Source of the DNA: Acidobacteriota bacterium
GTDB taxonomy: Bacteria; Acidobacteriota; Terriglobia; Terriglobales; Acidobacteriaceae
Direction: 5' to 3'
Assembly (NCBI GenBank): GCA_018268915.1
Contig: JAFDVQ010000005.1
Location: 574,641-638,640 of the forward strand
DNA: 64,000 nucleotides
The translations under genes and the position numbers were made by a program. This document shows positions 1 to 7,813 of this stretch, one piece after another; within the stretch, counting starts at the first letter, position 1, and every line of letters starts with the position of its first letter. The notes under the pieces were generated by a model that saw only the letters and a list, made by a program, of their open reading frames with translations, made no database searches and was not told the origin of the DNA.

Positions 1-381
1 GTCGGTAGGTCGCTTGAAGGTTTGTCAGTAGGAATCAACTCTCTTGTGCTGGGATGCTCTTTGGAAGGGATCGTGGGTCTCGGCGTAGCGGGATTCACGA
101 CCGGCGTATACGTGACGCTCACGGTCACCTCAACTCTGCTTCGAGCGCCAGATATCGCAATGCCCTGCCGCCGCGGCACTATCGATGCACGCCTGTATTC
201 CGGATTGGGCTATGCCATGCCGAAGTGGCTAACCGACGCAGTCAACTACGTACTCAGCTTCTTCACGGAGAGCCGCGTCGACCAGGTTGGCTCAATCCTG
301 AAGGGCCCGGAAGCGCCGCTGTTCCATGGCGACACCAGCATTCCAAGAGACTGCGCTTCTCCAAGCAAAGGAGGGGCATAG
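1..381 (+). CDS. Partial membrane-associated hypothetical protein (5' end outside window)
   Basis: The frame is open from the first base, so the gene probably starts upstream; an in-frame TTG at 22 is an alternative start. The visible part begins with a Gly/Val/Leu/Thr-rich hydrophobic stretch that could span a membrane, followed by a polar tail ending at a TGA six bases before the next gene's start. No family is recognised. The short gap to the zinc-ribbon/OmpA gene suggests co-transcription. It could be a non-coding frame, because no ribosome site is visible for the TTG. Confidence 0.35.
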   Translation, partial: VGRSLEGLSVGINSLVLGCSLEGIVGLGVAGFTTGVYVTLTVTSTLLRAPDIAMPCRRGTIDARLYSGLGYAMPKWLTDAVNYVLSFFTESRVDQVGSILKGPEAPLFHGDTSIPRDCASPSKGGA

Positions 382-386
382 ATTCC

Positions 387-2000
387 TTGATTTACTGCAC
401 ACAATGTGGAAGTCAACTCGTAGCCGGCTTGCGGTTCTGCACTCGCTGCGGCGCGGAGGTTGCATCGGGAGCGCAACCCGATTCGTCGCAAGGATCGCCT
501 CAAACAACCGGGCCAATCTCGCAGCAATACGCCACAACATCTCCGCACCAGACCACGGAGGTCGTACCGCAGCAACAGACCGCCGAGATCAAGAAGAAGG
601 GGAGCTACATGCCTGCCGTCTTGGCCGTGCTGGTGGTCGTTGCGTTGATTGCGGGCCTGGGCATCGGCGGGTTGGTCTATGCAGGCTACAAAGTTAAACA
701 AAAAGCCACAGCGCTCTTAAACAACGCAAAGCCCGACGCAGCATCGCCCTCTGCGCAAAAGCCTGACGGCCCGGGCAAGGACCAGCAGGAACAGTCCGCA
801 GCCAAACCTTCAGATGACTCTGGCGGATTGTTAGAGGGCCTTTCAAAGGTGCTTGGAGACAAGATCAATGGCAGCGAAGATGATGACGGAGACCCTGTTC
901 AGCCAGTCAATGACGCTACACCAGTCGAACCTTGTGCGACGGCCCCCCTGTCCTCACAAGCAGCAGCAAAGATCCCTCTACAGCCGGGGACAGTCATTAC
1001 TACCGCCTGGGGAATCAAGTATGGAGATGTAGAAAATCGAGTCAAAATAGACTCCACCTCTCCTACCTCGTTCGTAGAGGACATGGCAACGGAGGAGTAC
1101 AAGGACGATAACAATCACGATTGGAAGCCTACAGACTATAAAGACACTGTTTGCAACGACGATCTTGCATCCTCAAACACCTATGTAACGGTCACCGCTT
1201 TGCACATGCCACATTTGTTTCACGGAGTGACCCGACTTCGCCTGTCAGACAAATCCTTTCAAGAGATAAAAAGCACTGGCCAACTGGATCTTCGATATCT
1301 CGACATCTTGCAGCTACAGGAAGGCGTGAAGCCAACTTACGAAGGCGGCGTTCTTTCCCGGGTTGAACCGCAGGATATTGCGTATTCCATGATCGTGAAT
1401 GATCAACCAGTTACTTTGCCTGCAATTCATCTGACCGGCATCATGAAGTCTGTGGGCAAAGACCCGAACCCAAAGAAATATCGCCCATCCCACAGTGAAG
1501 CCGAAATCTATGTCATCGATGACCCCGCGAATCCGCTAGTGCTCTTGTGGAAGCTGAAAGACTCGCTCTTCCATGGCGGAAAATTCAGAGTCGAAGTCGT
1601 GAAAATCGAATACAAGGTCCCAAATCCTATCAACCTTGTTGAGAAGCAGCTTGCGGAGCAGAAGCGCGCGATCACCTACGGAATCTATTTCGACTTCAAC
1701 AAAGACACCATCAAGCCAGAATCTGACCCTGTGCTGAAACAGATCGTGCAGGCACTTAAGGATCATCCGGACTGGAAACTGACCGTCAACGGACATACCG
1801 ACAACATCGGCGGAGACGCTTACAACCTCGACCTGTCCAAACGACGCGCCGCCGCGGTGAAGCGGGTCCTGGTCAGTCGCTTTCACATTTCTCCCGATCG
1901 CCTTTCGACAAACGGATATGGCGCATCGGGGCCCATCGACACCAATGACACGCTCGAAGGACGCGCTCGCAATCGCCGCGTCGAACTCACGCGCGAATAG
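387..2000 (+). CDS. Zinc-ribbon, membrane-anchored protein with C-terminal OmpA domain
   Basis: 537 residues if started at TTG 387, which follows an AAAGGAGG site at 367-374; the open frame extends further upstream, but that stretch looks non-coding. Residues 4-21 form a zinc ribbon (Cys4, 7, 18, 21). A Pro/Gln/Thr-rich linker leads to one membrane span at about 75-100, then an Asp/Ser-rich linker and a middle domain of unknown fold. The last ~105 residues are an OmpA-type peptidoglycan-binding domain with the usual YFDFNKDTIKPES, GHTDNIG and RNRRVEL elements. I infer an inner-membrane protein reaching across the periplasm to peptidoglycan. The ribbon plus OmpA fusion is less usual than either part alone. 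A secreted protein follows 40 bases downstream. Confidence 0.8.
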   Translation: MIYCTQCGSQLVAGLRFCTRCGAEVASGAQPDSSQGSPQTTGPISQQYATTSPHQTTEVVPQQQTAEIKKKGSYMPAVLAVLVVVALIAGLGIGGLVYAGYKVKQKATALLNNAKPDAASPSAQKPDGPGKDQQEQSAAKPSDDSGGLLEGLSKVLGDKINGSEDDDGDPVQPVNDATPVEPCATAPLSSQAAAKIPLQPGTVITTAWGIKYGDVENRVKIDSTSPTSFVEDMATEEYKDDNNHDWKPTDYKDTVCNDDLASSNTYVTVTALHMPHLFHGVTRLRLSDKSFQEIKSTGQLDLRYLDILQLQEGVKPTYEGGVLSRVEPQDIAYSMIVNDQPVTLPAIHLTGIMKSVGKDPNPKKYRPSHSEAEIYVIDDPANPLVLLWKLKDSLFHGGKFRVEVVKIEYKVPNPINLVEKQLAEQKRAITYGIYFDFNKDTIKPESDPVLKQIVQALKDHPDWKLTVNGHTDNIGGDAYNLDLSKRRAAAVKRVLVSRFHISPDRLSTNGYGASGPIDTNDTLEGRARNRRVELTRE

Positions 2001-2040
2001 CGCCAACCAGCACAACCATTCTTACCAAGGAGAAATGAGC

Positions 2041-3174
2041 ATGAGAGCAAGATGTCTTTCCATTCTGTCTGCCGCAGCCGCTCTGTTGCCGCTCGCACAT
2101 GCCGACGTCACATATCAGGAGACAACAAGAGTCACGGGAGGTTCTCTTAAAGGCATGCTGAAGGTTGCCGGAGCATTCAGCGCACAAGCCAGGCAGGAGT
2201 CCGAAGGCTCCGTGACGACTGTCATGCTCCACGGCAATCGGATGGTCCGATCAAACGCTCGACAGACCGAGATCATTGATCTGGATCAGCGCACCATCAC
2301 GTTTGTCGATCACGACAAGCACAACTATTCGGTCGTCACCTTTCAGCAGATGCAGCAGGCCATGGCCAATGCCGCAGCAAGCATGAAAAAGGCGAGTAAA
2401 GAGCCCAATCCATCCCAACCCGCATCCACTGATGCCCAGATGAACTTCGACGCGCACATCTCAACGAACGGAACCACGCGCGTCATTGACGGGCTGCAGG
2501 CAAAAGAGTCGTTAGTCACCGTGACGATGATTGCCAACGCGAATGACGGATCGAACGTAAAAGCGGGAATGGCCGCAACGAGCGAGATGTGGCTGGTACC
2601 CGATGCACCCGGAATGGCCGAGTTGCGCGCCTTCAATCAGCGGATGATGGAAGAACTTTCGGTCGATGCAAGCGCCAACCAGATCTCCGGAATGCTGGCG
2701 GCTCAACCCGGCGGAACGGAAGCAATGGCGCAACTAAAGAAGGAAGCGTCAAAGGTTCAGGGTTTCCCGATTTTGCAAGTCACCCGCGTTGGCGTCTCAA
2801 CGGACGGGCAGCCGCTCGCCGCTCCATCTGTTGCGCCTCTTACCAACAGCCCAAACGACTCTTCAACGGCGGGGAACGTGACTCGCGAAATTGCTACAGA
2901 TACCGGGACACAGACGGCAAGTAGCGAAATGGGCAAGCTCGGCACCTTTGGGCGGGCATTGGGCAGTTCAAGCCTCGGGGCATTCATGCGACACAAACCC
3001 TCCGGTTCGTCAAAGCCGTCAGCATCGCCGAGCCCGGATAGCTCGGCAAATGGAAACGTGCTGCTCGAAAGCCAGACCGAGACCAAAGGCTTCTCGACCA
3101 GTCCGGTCGATCTGACGAACTTCCAGATCCCGACCGGCTACAAACAAGTGACCTCACCAATAGCGAAGCACTAG
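2041..3174 (+). CDS. Secreted hypothetical protein, 377 aa
   Basis: Start chosen at ATG 2041 because AAGGAG at 2027-2032 sits 8 bases before it; ATG 2035 is too close. Residues 1-21 form a Sec signal peptide (MRARCLSILSAAAALL, cleavage after HA). The body alternates beta-rich segments with a Met/Ala/Lys-rich helix around residue 100-120. The C-terminal third is Ser/Pro-rich, low-complexity linker, followed by a short ordered end. It ends with a segment (FQIPTGYKQV) like those closing DUF4412-type periplasmic proteins, but I cannot assign a family. It lies 40 bases after the OmpA protein and probably shares its transcript. Confidence 0.7.
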   Translation: MRARCLSILSAAAALLPLAHADVTYQETTRVTGGSLKGMLKVAGAFSAQARQESEGSVTTVMLHGNRMVRSNARQTEIIDLDQRTITFVDHDKHNYSVVTFQQMQQAMANAAASMKKASKEPNPSQPASTDAQMNFDAHISTNGTTRVIDGLQAKESLVTVTMIANANDGSNVKAGMAATSEMWLVPDAPGMAELRAFNQRMMEELSVDASANQISGMLAAQPGGTEAMAQLKKEASKVQGFPILQVTRVGVSTDGQPLAAPSVAPLTNSPNDSSTAGNVTREIATDTGTQTASSEMGKLGTFGRALGSSSLGAFMRHKPSGSSKPSASPSPDSSANGNVLLESQTETKGFSTSPVDLTNFQIPTGYKQVTSPIAKH

Positions 3175-3298
3175 CTAAAACGCGCAATAAGAATCAGGAT
3201 GCGACCCAGCAGTTGCATCAAGCATTGCTCGAACGCGTCAGTAATCGAATGCGGTGCATCCGCATCGATCCACGCACATCGGAGAGAGAAGGAGAAAA

Positions 3299-3784
3299 AT
3301 GATGCGGTTAAAAAATATCAACCATACGGTCCTCGGAGTTTGCCTCATTGCAACGATGGCGATGCCGATTGCTGCGCAACAATGCAAGCCACTGGTTGGT
3401 AGTTTCGAGGCAGAATTGCAACCAGCTGCCACATGCCCTGGCCCACTCTGCACTGCCGGCCATGTCTGGGGAGGCCTTCACGGCACCTACAGGTTCACCA
3501 TGGACAAAATCATTCCCAATGGCGAACCAGAAGTACCCACCGTCTCGTTCTTCACCGGACATAGCATCATCACGCTGAAGAACGGCGATTTGCTCTTTGG
3601 AACGGACACCGGAGCTATCGATCTGCCTCCTGGACAGGGAGGGTTCGCCTCCTTGATCACATTTTCGGGCGGCACTGGCGCGATGGCAGGCGCTACCGGG
3701 CAGATTCGCCTCCGCGGCGAATTCGATCCTGTCGCCGGCACAACAAGCGGCGACTACATCGGCACAGTTTGCAAACAGCGGTGA
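3299..3784 (+). CDS. Small exported protein, 161 aa
   Basis: ATG 3299 (or 3302) follows AGAAGGAG. A signal peptide ends near AAQ (residue ~27). The mature part contains four cysteines (CKPL, CPGPLC, CKQR), Gly-rich turns and repeated beta-strand-like segments, consistent with a small beta-sandwich or barrel stabilised by disulphides in the periplasm or outside the cell. No catalytic motif is visible. It is separated by about 120 bases from the gene before it and about 170 from the next, so it may have its own promoter. Confidence 0.65.
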   Translation: MMRLKNINHTVLGVCLIATMAMPIAAQQCKPLVGSFEAELQPAATCPGPLCTAGHVWGGLHGTYRFTMDKIIPNGEPEVPTVSFFTGHSIITLKNGDLLFGTDTGAIDLPPGQGGFASLITFSGGTGAMAGATGQIRLRGEFDPVAGTTSGDYIGTVCKQR

Positions 3785-3959
3785 GTACAGTTTCCCCGAA
3801 CCCTTGTTCGATGATGGGCAAGCGCAACTAGTTGAATCTGCCGAAAGCATTGCCGTGCTTGCTTCCCCCGACACGAATGGCACGTTCGACGCAAGAGGTC
3901 TGACACGCGAGCGACGTGAGTAATTCAACGCAAGCCAACACATGGAAAAGGAGCTTCTC

Positions 3960-5018
3960 ATGGGAACTACAAAAAATCTATCCGAGAAAATGGTGACCTC
4001 AACTAGCAGCGCAACAAAAGCGGTGGCCACAAGAACCACAGCACAAGGACCCTCAACATCGAAGCGGATTTTGGATGATAAATCAGCAATCGATAAGGCT
4101 TCCGACTTTGTAAAACCAGCACCTCCGCCTGCGAATTCTGAAGGAGAGTTCAAAAACACAGGCTCTGTCTGGTGGATTGGGCTCAATAATGATCAGACTC
4201 ATGCTCTGGAAGCGGTCCTTGCCACCGCGGGTAATGCGCTCGCGACCCTGGCCGGACCGATCTGGCCCGCAGTAGCAGCAGCCCTCAACGGGTCAATCGG
4301 CTACATCGAACTTGTCAACAGGCTCGGCGGAAACAACGGAGTGGACATCAACGGGGTAGTCGGATTTGAGGGGCTCGTTGTGACTCCCCGTGTTGGGAAA
4401 TTCTATGAAGAATTAATTCAGGCCGCTCGGTTGGTGATATCCGGCAGAACCATTGTAGATTTCATCATCATTGCATCCGGCGACGTGCCCGCCCTTGGTG
4501 CGACCCTGGGCATTCCCGTAGTCGCGTCGGTGTTGACTGCTCTGGAATCGGGCACACCGCTTGGCTGGGCTCTCGCCGGCGCCCTTGGACTCGCGGTAGA
4601 CCTGCTCGGTTCAGCGCCAGATCCCAATCAACATGGGCACATCTGGGCAAACAGGGATGCAGCCGGACCTTGGGAGAGCTTCATCATGGCACAGGTCGCC
4701 AATGGGAGCAGGATCTCATTGCTCTCGTGGCAAGGTCTCTTCTCTGCACAGATGGGCGGTGGAAACGACGTTTACGCCAACCGGCCTCAAGTTGGCGATT
4801 GGGAAACCTGGACGATCATCGATAACAACGACGGAACCGTCAGCTTCAAGTCATTTAACGGAAACTATCTCAGCGCGGAGCAAGGCGGCGGAGCTGCGTT
4901 GTATGTAAACCGCAGTTCGATCGGCACTTGGGAAAAGTTCTATCTGGTAAATCTTCCTGACGGCAAGATTGCCCTGAGAACACACGACAAAAGCAAGTTC
5001 GTAAGCGTGCAGCAGTGA
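3960..5018 (+). CDS. Hydrophobic-core protein with C-terminal beta-trefoil-like repeats
   Basis: ATG 3960 is preferred: AAGGAG (3948-3953) lies between it and an upstream ATG at 3942. The 352-residue product has no clear signal peptide. Residues 1-70 are Thr/Ser/Ala-rich and probably disordered. About 80-220 holds several hydrophobic, Gly/Ala-rich helices (GNALATLAGPIWPAVAAAL, a VVASVLTAL segment, a GWALAGALGLAVDLLG segment). The last ~125 residues carry three similar units with W-E-(S/T/K)-F/W and N-x-x-Y-L/S-A motifs (ESFIMAQ, ETWTIID, EKFYLVN), as in fascin/ricin-type beta-trefoils. Hydrophobic helices plus a sugar-binding-like trefoil resemble the layout of some pore-forming toxins; that is inference, and a surface lectin is equally possible. 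Confidence 0.65.
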   Translation: MGTTKNLSEKMVTSTSSATKAVATRTTAQGPSTSKRILDDKSAIDKASDFVKPAPPPANSEGEFKNTGSVWWIGLNNDQTHALEAVLATAGNALATLAGPIWPAVAAALNGSIGYIELVNRLGGNNGVDINGVVGFEGLVVTPRVGKFYEELIQAARLVISGRTIVDFIIIASGDVPALGATLGIPVVASVLTALESGTPLGWALAGALGLAVDLLGSAPDPNQHGHIWANRDAAGPWESFIMAQVANGSRISLLSWQGLFSAQMGGGNDVYANRPQVGDWETWTIIDNNDGTVSFKSFNGNYLSAEQGGGAALYVNRSSIGTWEKFYLVNLPDGKIALRTHDKSKFVSVQQ

Positions 5019-5086
5019 GAGTGCCTTGCCTGATCCTCTCGATCTCATACGACTTGGTCTCAAAGAACTCTCTTGGAGGAATCATC

Positions 5087-5323
5087 ATGCGCAAACTCAC
5101 CCTTACGGCTATGCTGCTGCTCACTTCGCGCTTGTTTGCATTCGCAGCCGGCTTACCGCAGGCGATCACTGACTTTCACGTCGCTCAAAGGAATGTCGGA
5201 TTCCGATCCATTCTGGAGTCTGCGCAGTTTTGGGAGCAAGGCCAAGCAGAGCACGAATGGCACTGCCGGTCTGGCTTCGAGCGCGGAGTTCCATCACGTG
5301 TCCCAGAAGCACGAGCACGATGA
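5087..5323 (+). CDS. Short exported protein or decayed gene
   Basis: ATG 5087 follows a good TTGGAGGA site, and the first ~20 residues form a convincing signal peptide ([19 protein letters not shown], then AAG). The mature part is only about 58 residues, with no recognised motif, and ends in Arg-rich sequence. The overlapping frame stays open to 5423 and its translation continues plausibly ([20 protein letters not shown]). A frameshift in a longer exported protein is therefore possible. Confidence 0.4.
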   Translation: MRKLTLTAMLLLTSRLFAFAAGLPQAITDFHVAQRNVGFRSILESAQFWEQGQAEHEWHCRSGFERGVPSRVPEARAR

Positions 5324-5796
5324 TCACGGCTGCAGGCTCAAAGTAGAGGCCTATTTCGCCAGTTGTCTGGAGGAAGGAGACAGGAAAAATGCCCGGGGCG
5401 CAAGGATTGCAACCACGCTATAGGCGTATGCTGCATCGCTGCCCAGTGCAATCAAAATGAACATTTTCAGACTGCGATGAACCAAGGACTGACCGCGAAC
5501 TCGTAAGCTCTATCTAGTCATTCCTGCATTGATCGTCTTCCGATTGTGCTACTACATTCGTCCATTCTGAGAATATATCTGCTTCAAGTCCAACTCGCCT
5601 TAGATGAAGGCTTCACCAAGGGAAGTTTCCGACATGTCTGCACTGGTTCGAAGCGCGCATGGAGTCCGAACCAGTTTCGCGGCAAGATGCAGTGGATTGA
5701 GGCGCTTAGCTTGCTCCGCGCAACCTAACAAACCTTCGTGCATTCTGACAAATGGAGGACTTCACATGAGCGCGGCGGGAGCGAAAGAAGTAATGT
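5324..5796. other. Intergenic stretch without a supported gene
   Basis: Apart from the possible frameshifted continuation to 5423, no frame here has a ribosome site and protein-like composition. An ATG at 5766 after TGGAGGA opens a frame of only 33 codons that runs into the next gene in a different frame. It may be the original start of that gene, now separated by a one-base shift. Confidence 0.4.
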
Positions 5797-6042
5797 TTGT
5801 CTATATTGAAGCCATTTGCTGCCGCGGAAGTGCGCTATTTTTGCAGCGGCGAGACAAACGAAGCTAGAGACTGGTTGGAAGAAATTCTGACAGACCCGAA
5901 CCTGCTGCAAGAAGCCCTTTGGATAAAACAGCATCGAAGAGACTATGGAGGAAGGATGATTGCTATCGCCGGTATCGCCATTTGTTTCATTGCCATTGCA
6001 CTCTTTTTTTTATTCAAACATCACCACGATCGGCCACTGTGA
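5797..6042 (+). CDS. Small single-span membrane protein
   Basis: 81 residues read from TTG 5797. The N-terminal half is acidic and helical (ARDWLEEILTDPNLLQEAL). The C-terminal half has one clear membrane helix (MIAIAGIAICFIAIALFFLF) and a His-rich end. No ribosome site precedes the TTG, whereas the out-of-frame ATG at 5766 has a good one, so the present start may be an artefact of a frameshift. No family is recognised. Confidence 0.4.
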   Translation: MSILKPFAAAEVRYFCSGETNEARDWLEEILTDPNLLQEALWIKQHRRDYGGRMIAIAGIAICFIAIALFFLFKHHHDRPL

Positions 6043-6798
6043 CGTGAAGAGCTGGTAAGTATGGCCGCACCCTCTTCTGTCATCGCAAATTCCTCCTGGC
6101 CGATAGTTAGATAACTCTGTGTCGTTCCGTGCCATAAAAGTGCCCTCTTCAACTAAATTCCGGATTCACCTTAGGTCGGAAACGCCTGCGAGGCGACTTG
6201 AGGTACGCCTCTGCATTGAACCTGAGGCGTTTTCGATTTGCAGGTGAGAAGGAAGCGGCAGGCGTCGTTGGAGGATCTACCTATCTTTTGCTCACGCTAC
6301 AAATCTGCCGGCGTGGTATTGCCGCTTCCATGCAGATGACGTCTGTGTAACGCCTATCTCATGACGCTGCACCTACAGCAGCCGATCCTGGAGATCGCTA
6401 GTCACGGACACGGCGTTATAGGAAGGAAATCATGTCGAGCATTCGCCAAGGATATCGCCCAAGGTCAGGGAGGCATCTACCTGAGGGTCACTGACGGCGA
6501 GCGCGAAGCGCTCCGGCGTGAATCGCAGTGGGGTGCCAACAACGACGTTGGACGGTGGACGAAGCACGCTGCTCAGCCCAACTCGTTAGGAAATCAGCTG
6601 CCCCCTTTTCTGGGACACTCTTCGCACACTCGTGCTGGTAAGCCCTCACGATACTCTAAGAGCGGAGGCTTAAAAATGCCGGATCAGCACACCTCGCCGA
6701 TCGCTGGTGCCTAGGCCTGTTTGTCTCACCTGTCTGAGTTGGACCGTCAGGAAGTCCAAGCCGGTTCGATATTACGATTCTCTACTAAACGAGCGTGG
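6043..6798. other. Gene-poor 750 bp region
   Basis: No frame in this stretch has both a ribosome site and convincing composition. The longest (+ strand, 6361-6714, 117 codons) is rich in Arg/Gly/Ser/His and lacks any ribosome site, and I treat it as non-coding. The one structured element is the nested inverted repeat at 6180-6232. The region separates the + strand secreted-protein genes from the - strand SDR gene. Confidence 0.5.
6180..6232 (+). repeat. Nested inverted repeat ending in a T run
   Basis: Outer arms AAACGCCT (6180-6187) and AGGCGTTT (6225-6232) enclose inner arms GAGGCG (6190-6195) and CGCCTC (6206-6211), followed by TTTT. It could fold as a transcript-ending hairpin for upstream + strand genes or as part of a small structured RNA. 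The long loop makes it weaker than a standard intrinsic terminator. Confidence 0.4.
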
Positions 6799-7671
6799 CT
6801 ACGGTTGATTTGTTGCAGCCAGGTCGCCGCTGGAAAGCAACCCGTTCAGCTTTTTGGCGAGCGCCCTAGCTGCGAATTGTGGATCTAGCCGGGTGAGCAT
6901 GTTCATCATCGATGAATCTCGCCCCACGTAGACGTGATGCGCGTTTCTCTCCACCGCATCTACTATGATTTCTGCAGCTTTCGCCGCGGACATAGGCTTG
7001 GCACGACCCTCTCTTTTTGACTCACCGCGAGCTTTTATTCCGGAGTTCCCGGCGATGTTTGTAGCAACAGCTCCAGGAAAGACAACGGTCACTCTCACGT
7101 TGGAATTGAGAAGCTCTGACGCGAGCCCCTCCGACATTAGCTTCACTCCAGCTTTCGCTGCGCAATAGATCGTCTGTCCCGGAACTGGAACAAAACCGCC
7201 CATACTTGAGAGATTGACAATGTGGGCTTCTGGACGTGCGATCAAATTGGGCAGAAACGTCTTCAGTACATAAAGGGTCCCGAGCAGATTAACGCTGAAC
7301 AATCTGTCAATTGTCGGGTAATCGAGATCCATCAGCGGGAGAAATGGTTGAATTATTCCCGCGTTGTTGATCACCGCATCGACAGTCCCGAATCGGGTCC
7401 GCACAATTTCTGGCAATCGCTCGACGGCACTTCTGTCGGTTATGTCGGCGATGAACCCTTCGAATCCTCCACCCTTGTGACCGGCTAAGCTCTTGGTTTC
7501 GGCGAGCGCTGCAGCGTTCAGGTCAACGCCAGCCACCTTGGCTCCTCTTGAAAGGAGAATTAGCGCAAGCTCGCGGCCAATTCCGGCTCCAGCCCCGGTC
7601 AGTACAACGACTCTACCTTCTAGTCTCAAGGCTTCCTCATGACTGTGATTCTCACAGTGCTCCAGCGCCAT
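6799..7671 (-). CDS. SDR-family oxidoreductase
   Basis: 290 residues with the classical short-chain dehydrogenase/reductase layout. Cofactor motif TGAGAGIG is at 25-32 and NNAG at 102-105. The active-site serines lie at 155-156 (NLSSMGG), and the YxxxK pair is Tyr169/Lys173 in YCAAK. Asp50 after the second strand favours NAD over NADP. The substrate cannot be read; the location downstream of the TonB-dependent receptor on the same strand (142-base gap) suggests oxidation or reduction of a sugar or aromatic product released by the neighbouring hydrolases. No good ribosome site is seen before ATG 7671, so the start is less certain than the family. Confidence 0.9.
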   Translation of the reverse strand: MALEHCENHSHEEALRLEGRVVVLTGAGAGIGRELALILLSRGAKVAGVDLNAAALAETKSLAGHKGGGFEGFIADITDRSAVERLPEIVRTRFGTVDAVINNAGIIQPFLPLMDLDYPTIDRLFSVNLLGTLYVLKTFLPNLIARPEAHIVNLSSMGGFVPVPGQTIYCAAKAGVKLMSEGLASELLNSNVRVTVVFPGAVATNIAGNSGIKARGESKREGRAKPMSAAKAAEIIVDAVERNAHHVYVGRDSSMMNMLTRLDPQFAARALAKKLNGLLSSGDLAATNQP

Positions 7672-7813
7672 CTTTCGAGACGCAAACTAGACGGCCGCAG
7701 TCAGCGAAATAGCTGTGAGCCCACCCAGATGTTCGCCAGTACGATACTGCGACGCTCCAGTGCTGCAATCGAGCAGACTGGAAGACGTCGCGGTATCAAT
7801 GGTTTCTGATGGT

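Noticed and set aside
6361..6714. 117-codon + strand frame in the gene-poor region
   Set aside because: No ribosome site, low-information composition and no domain.
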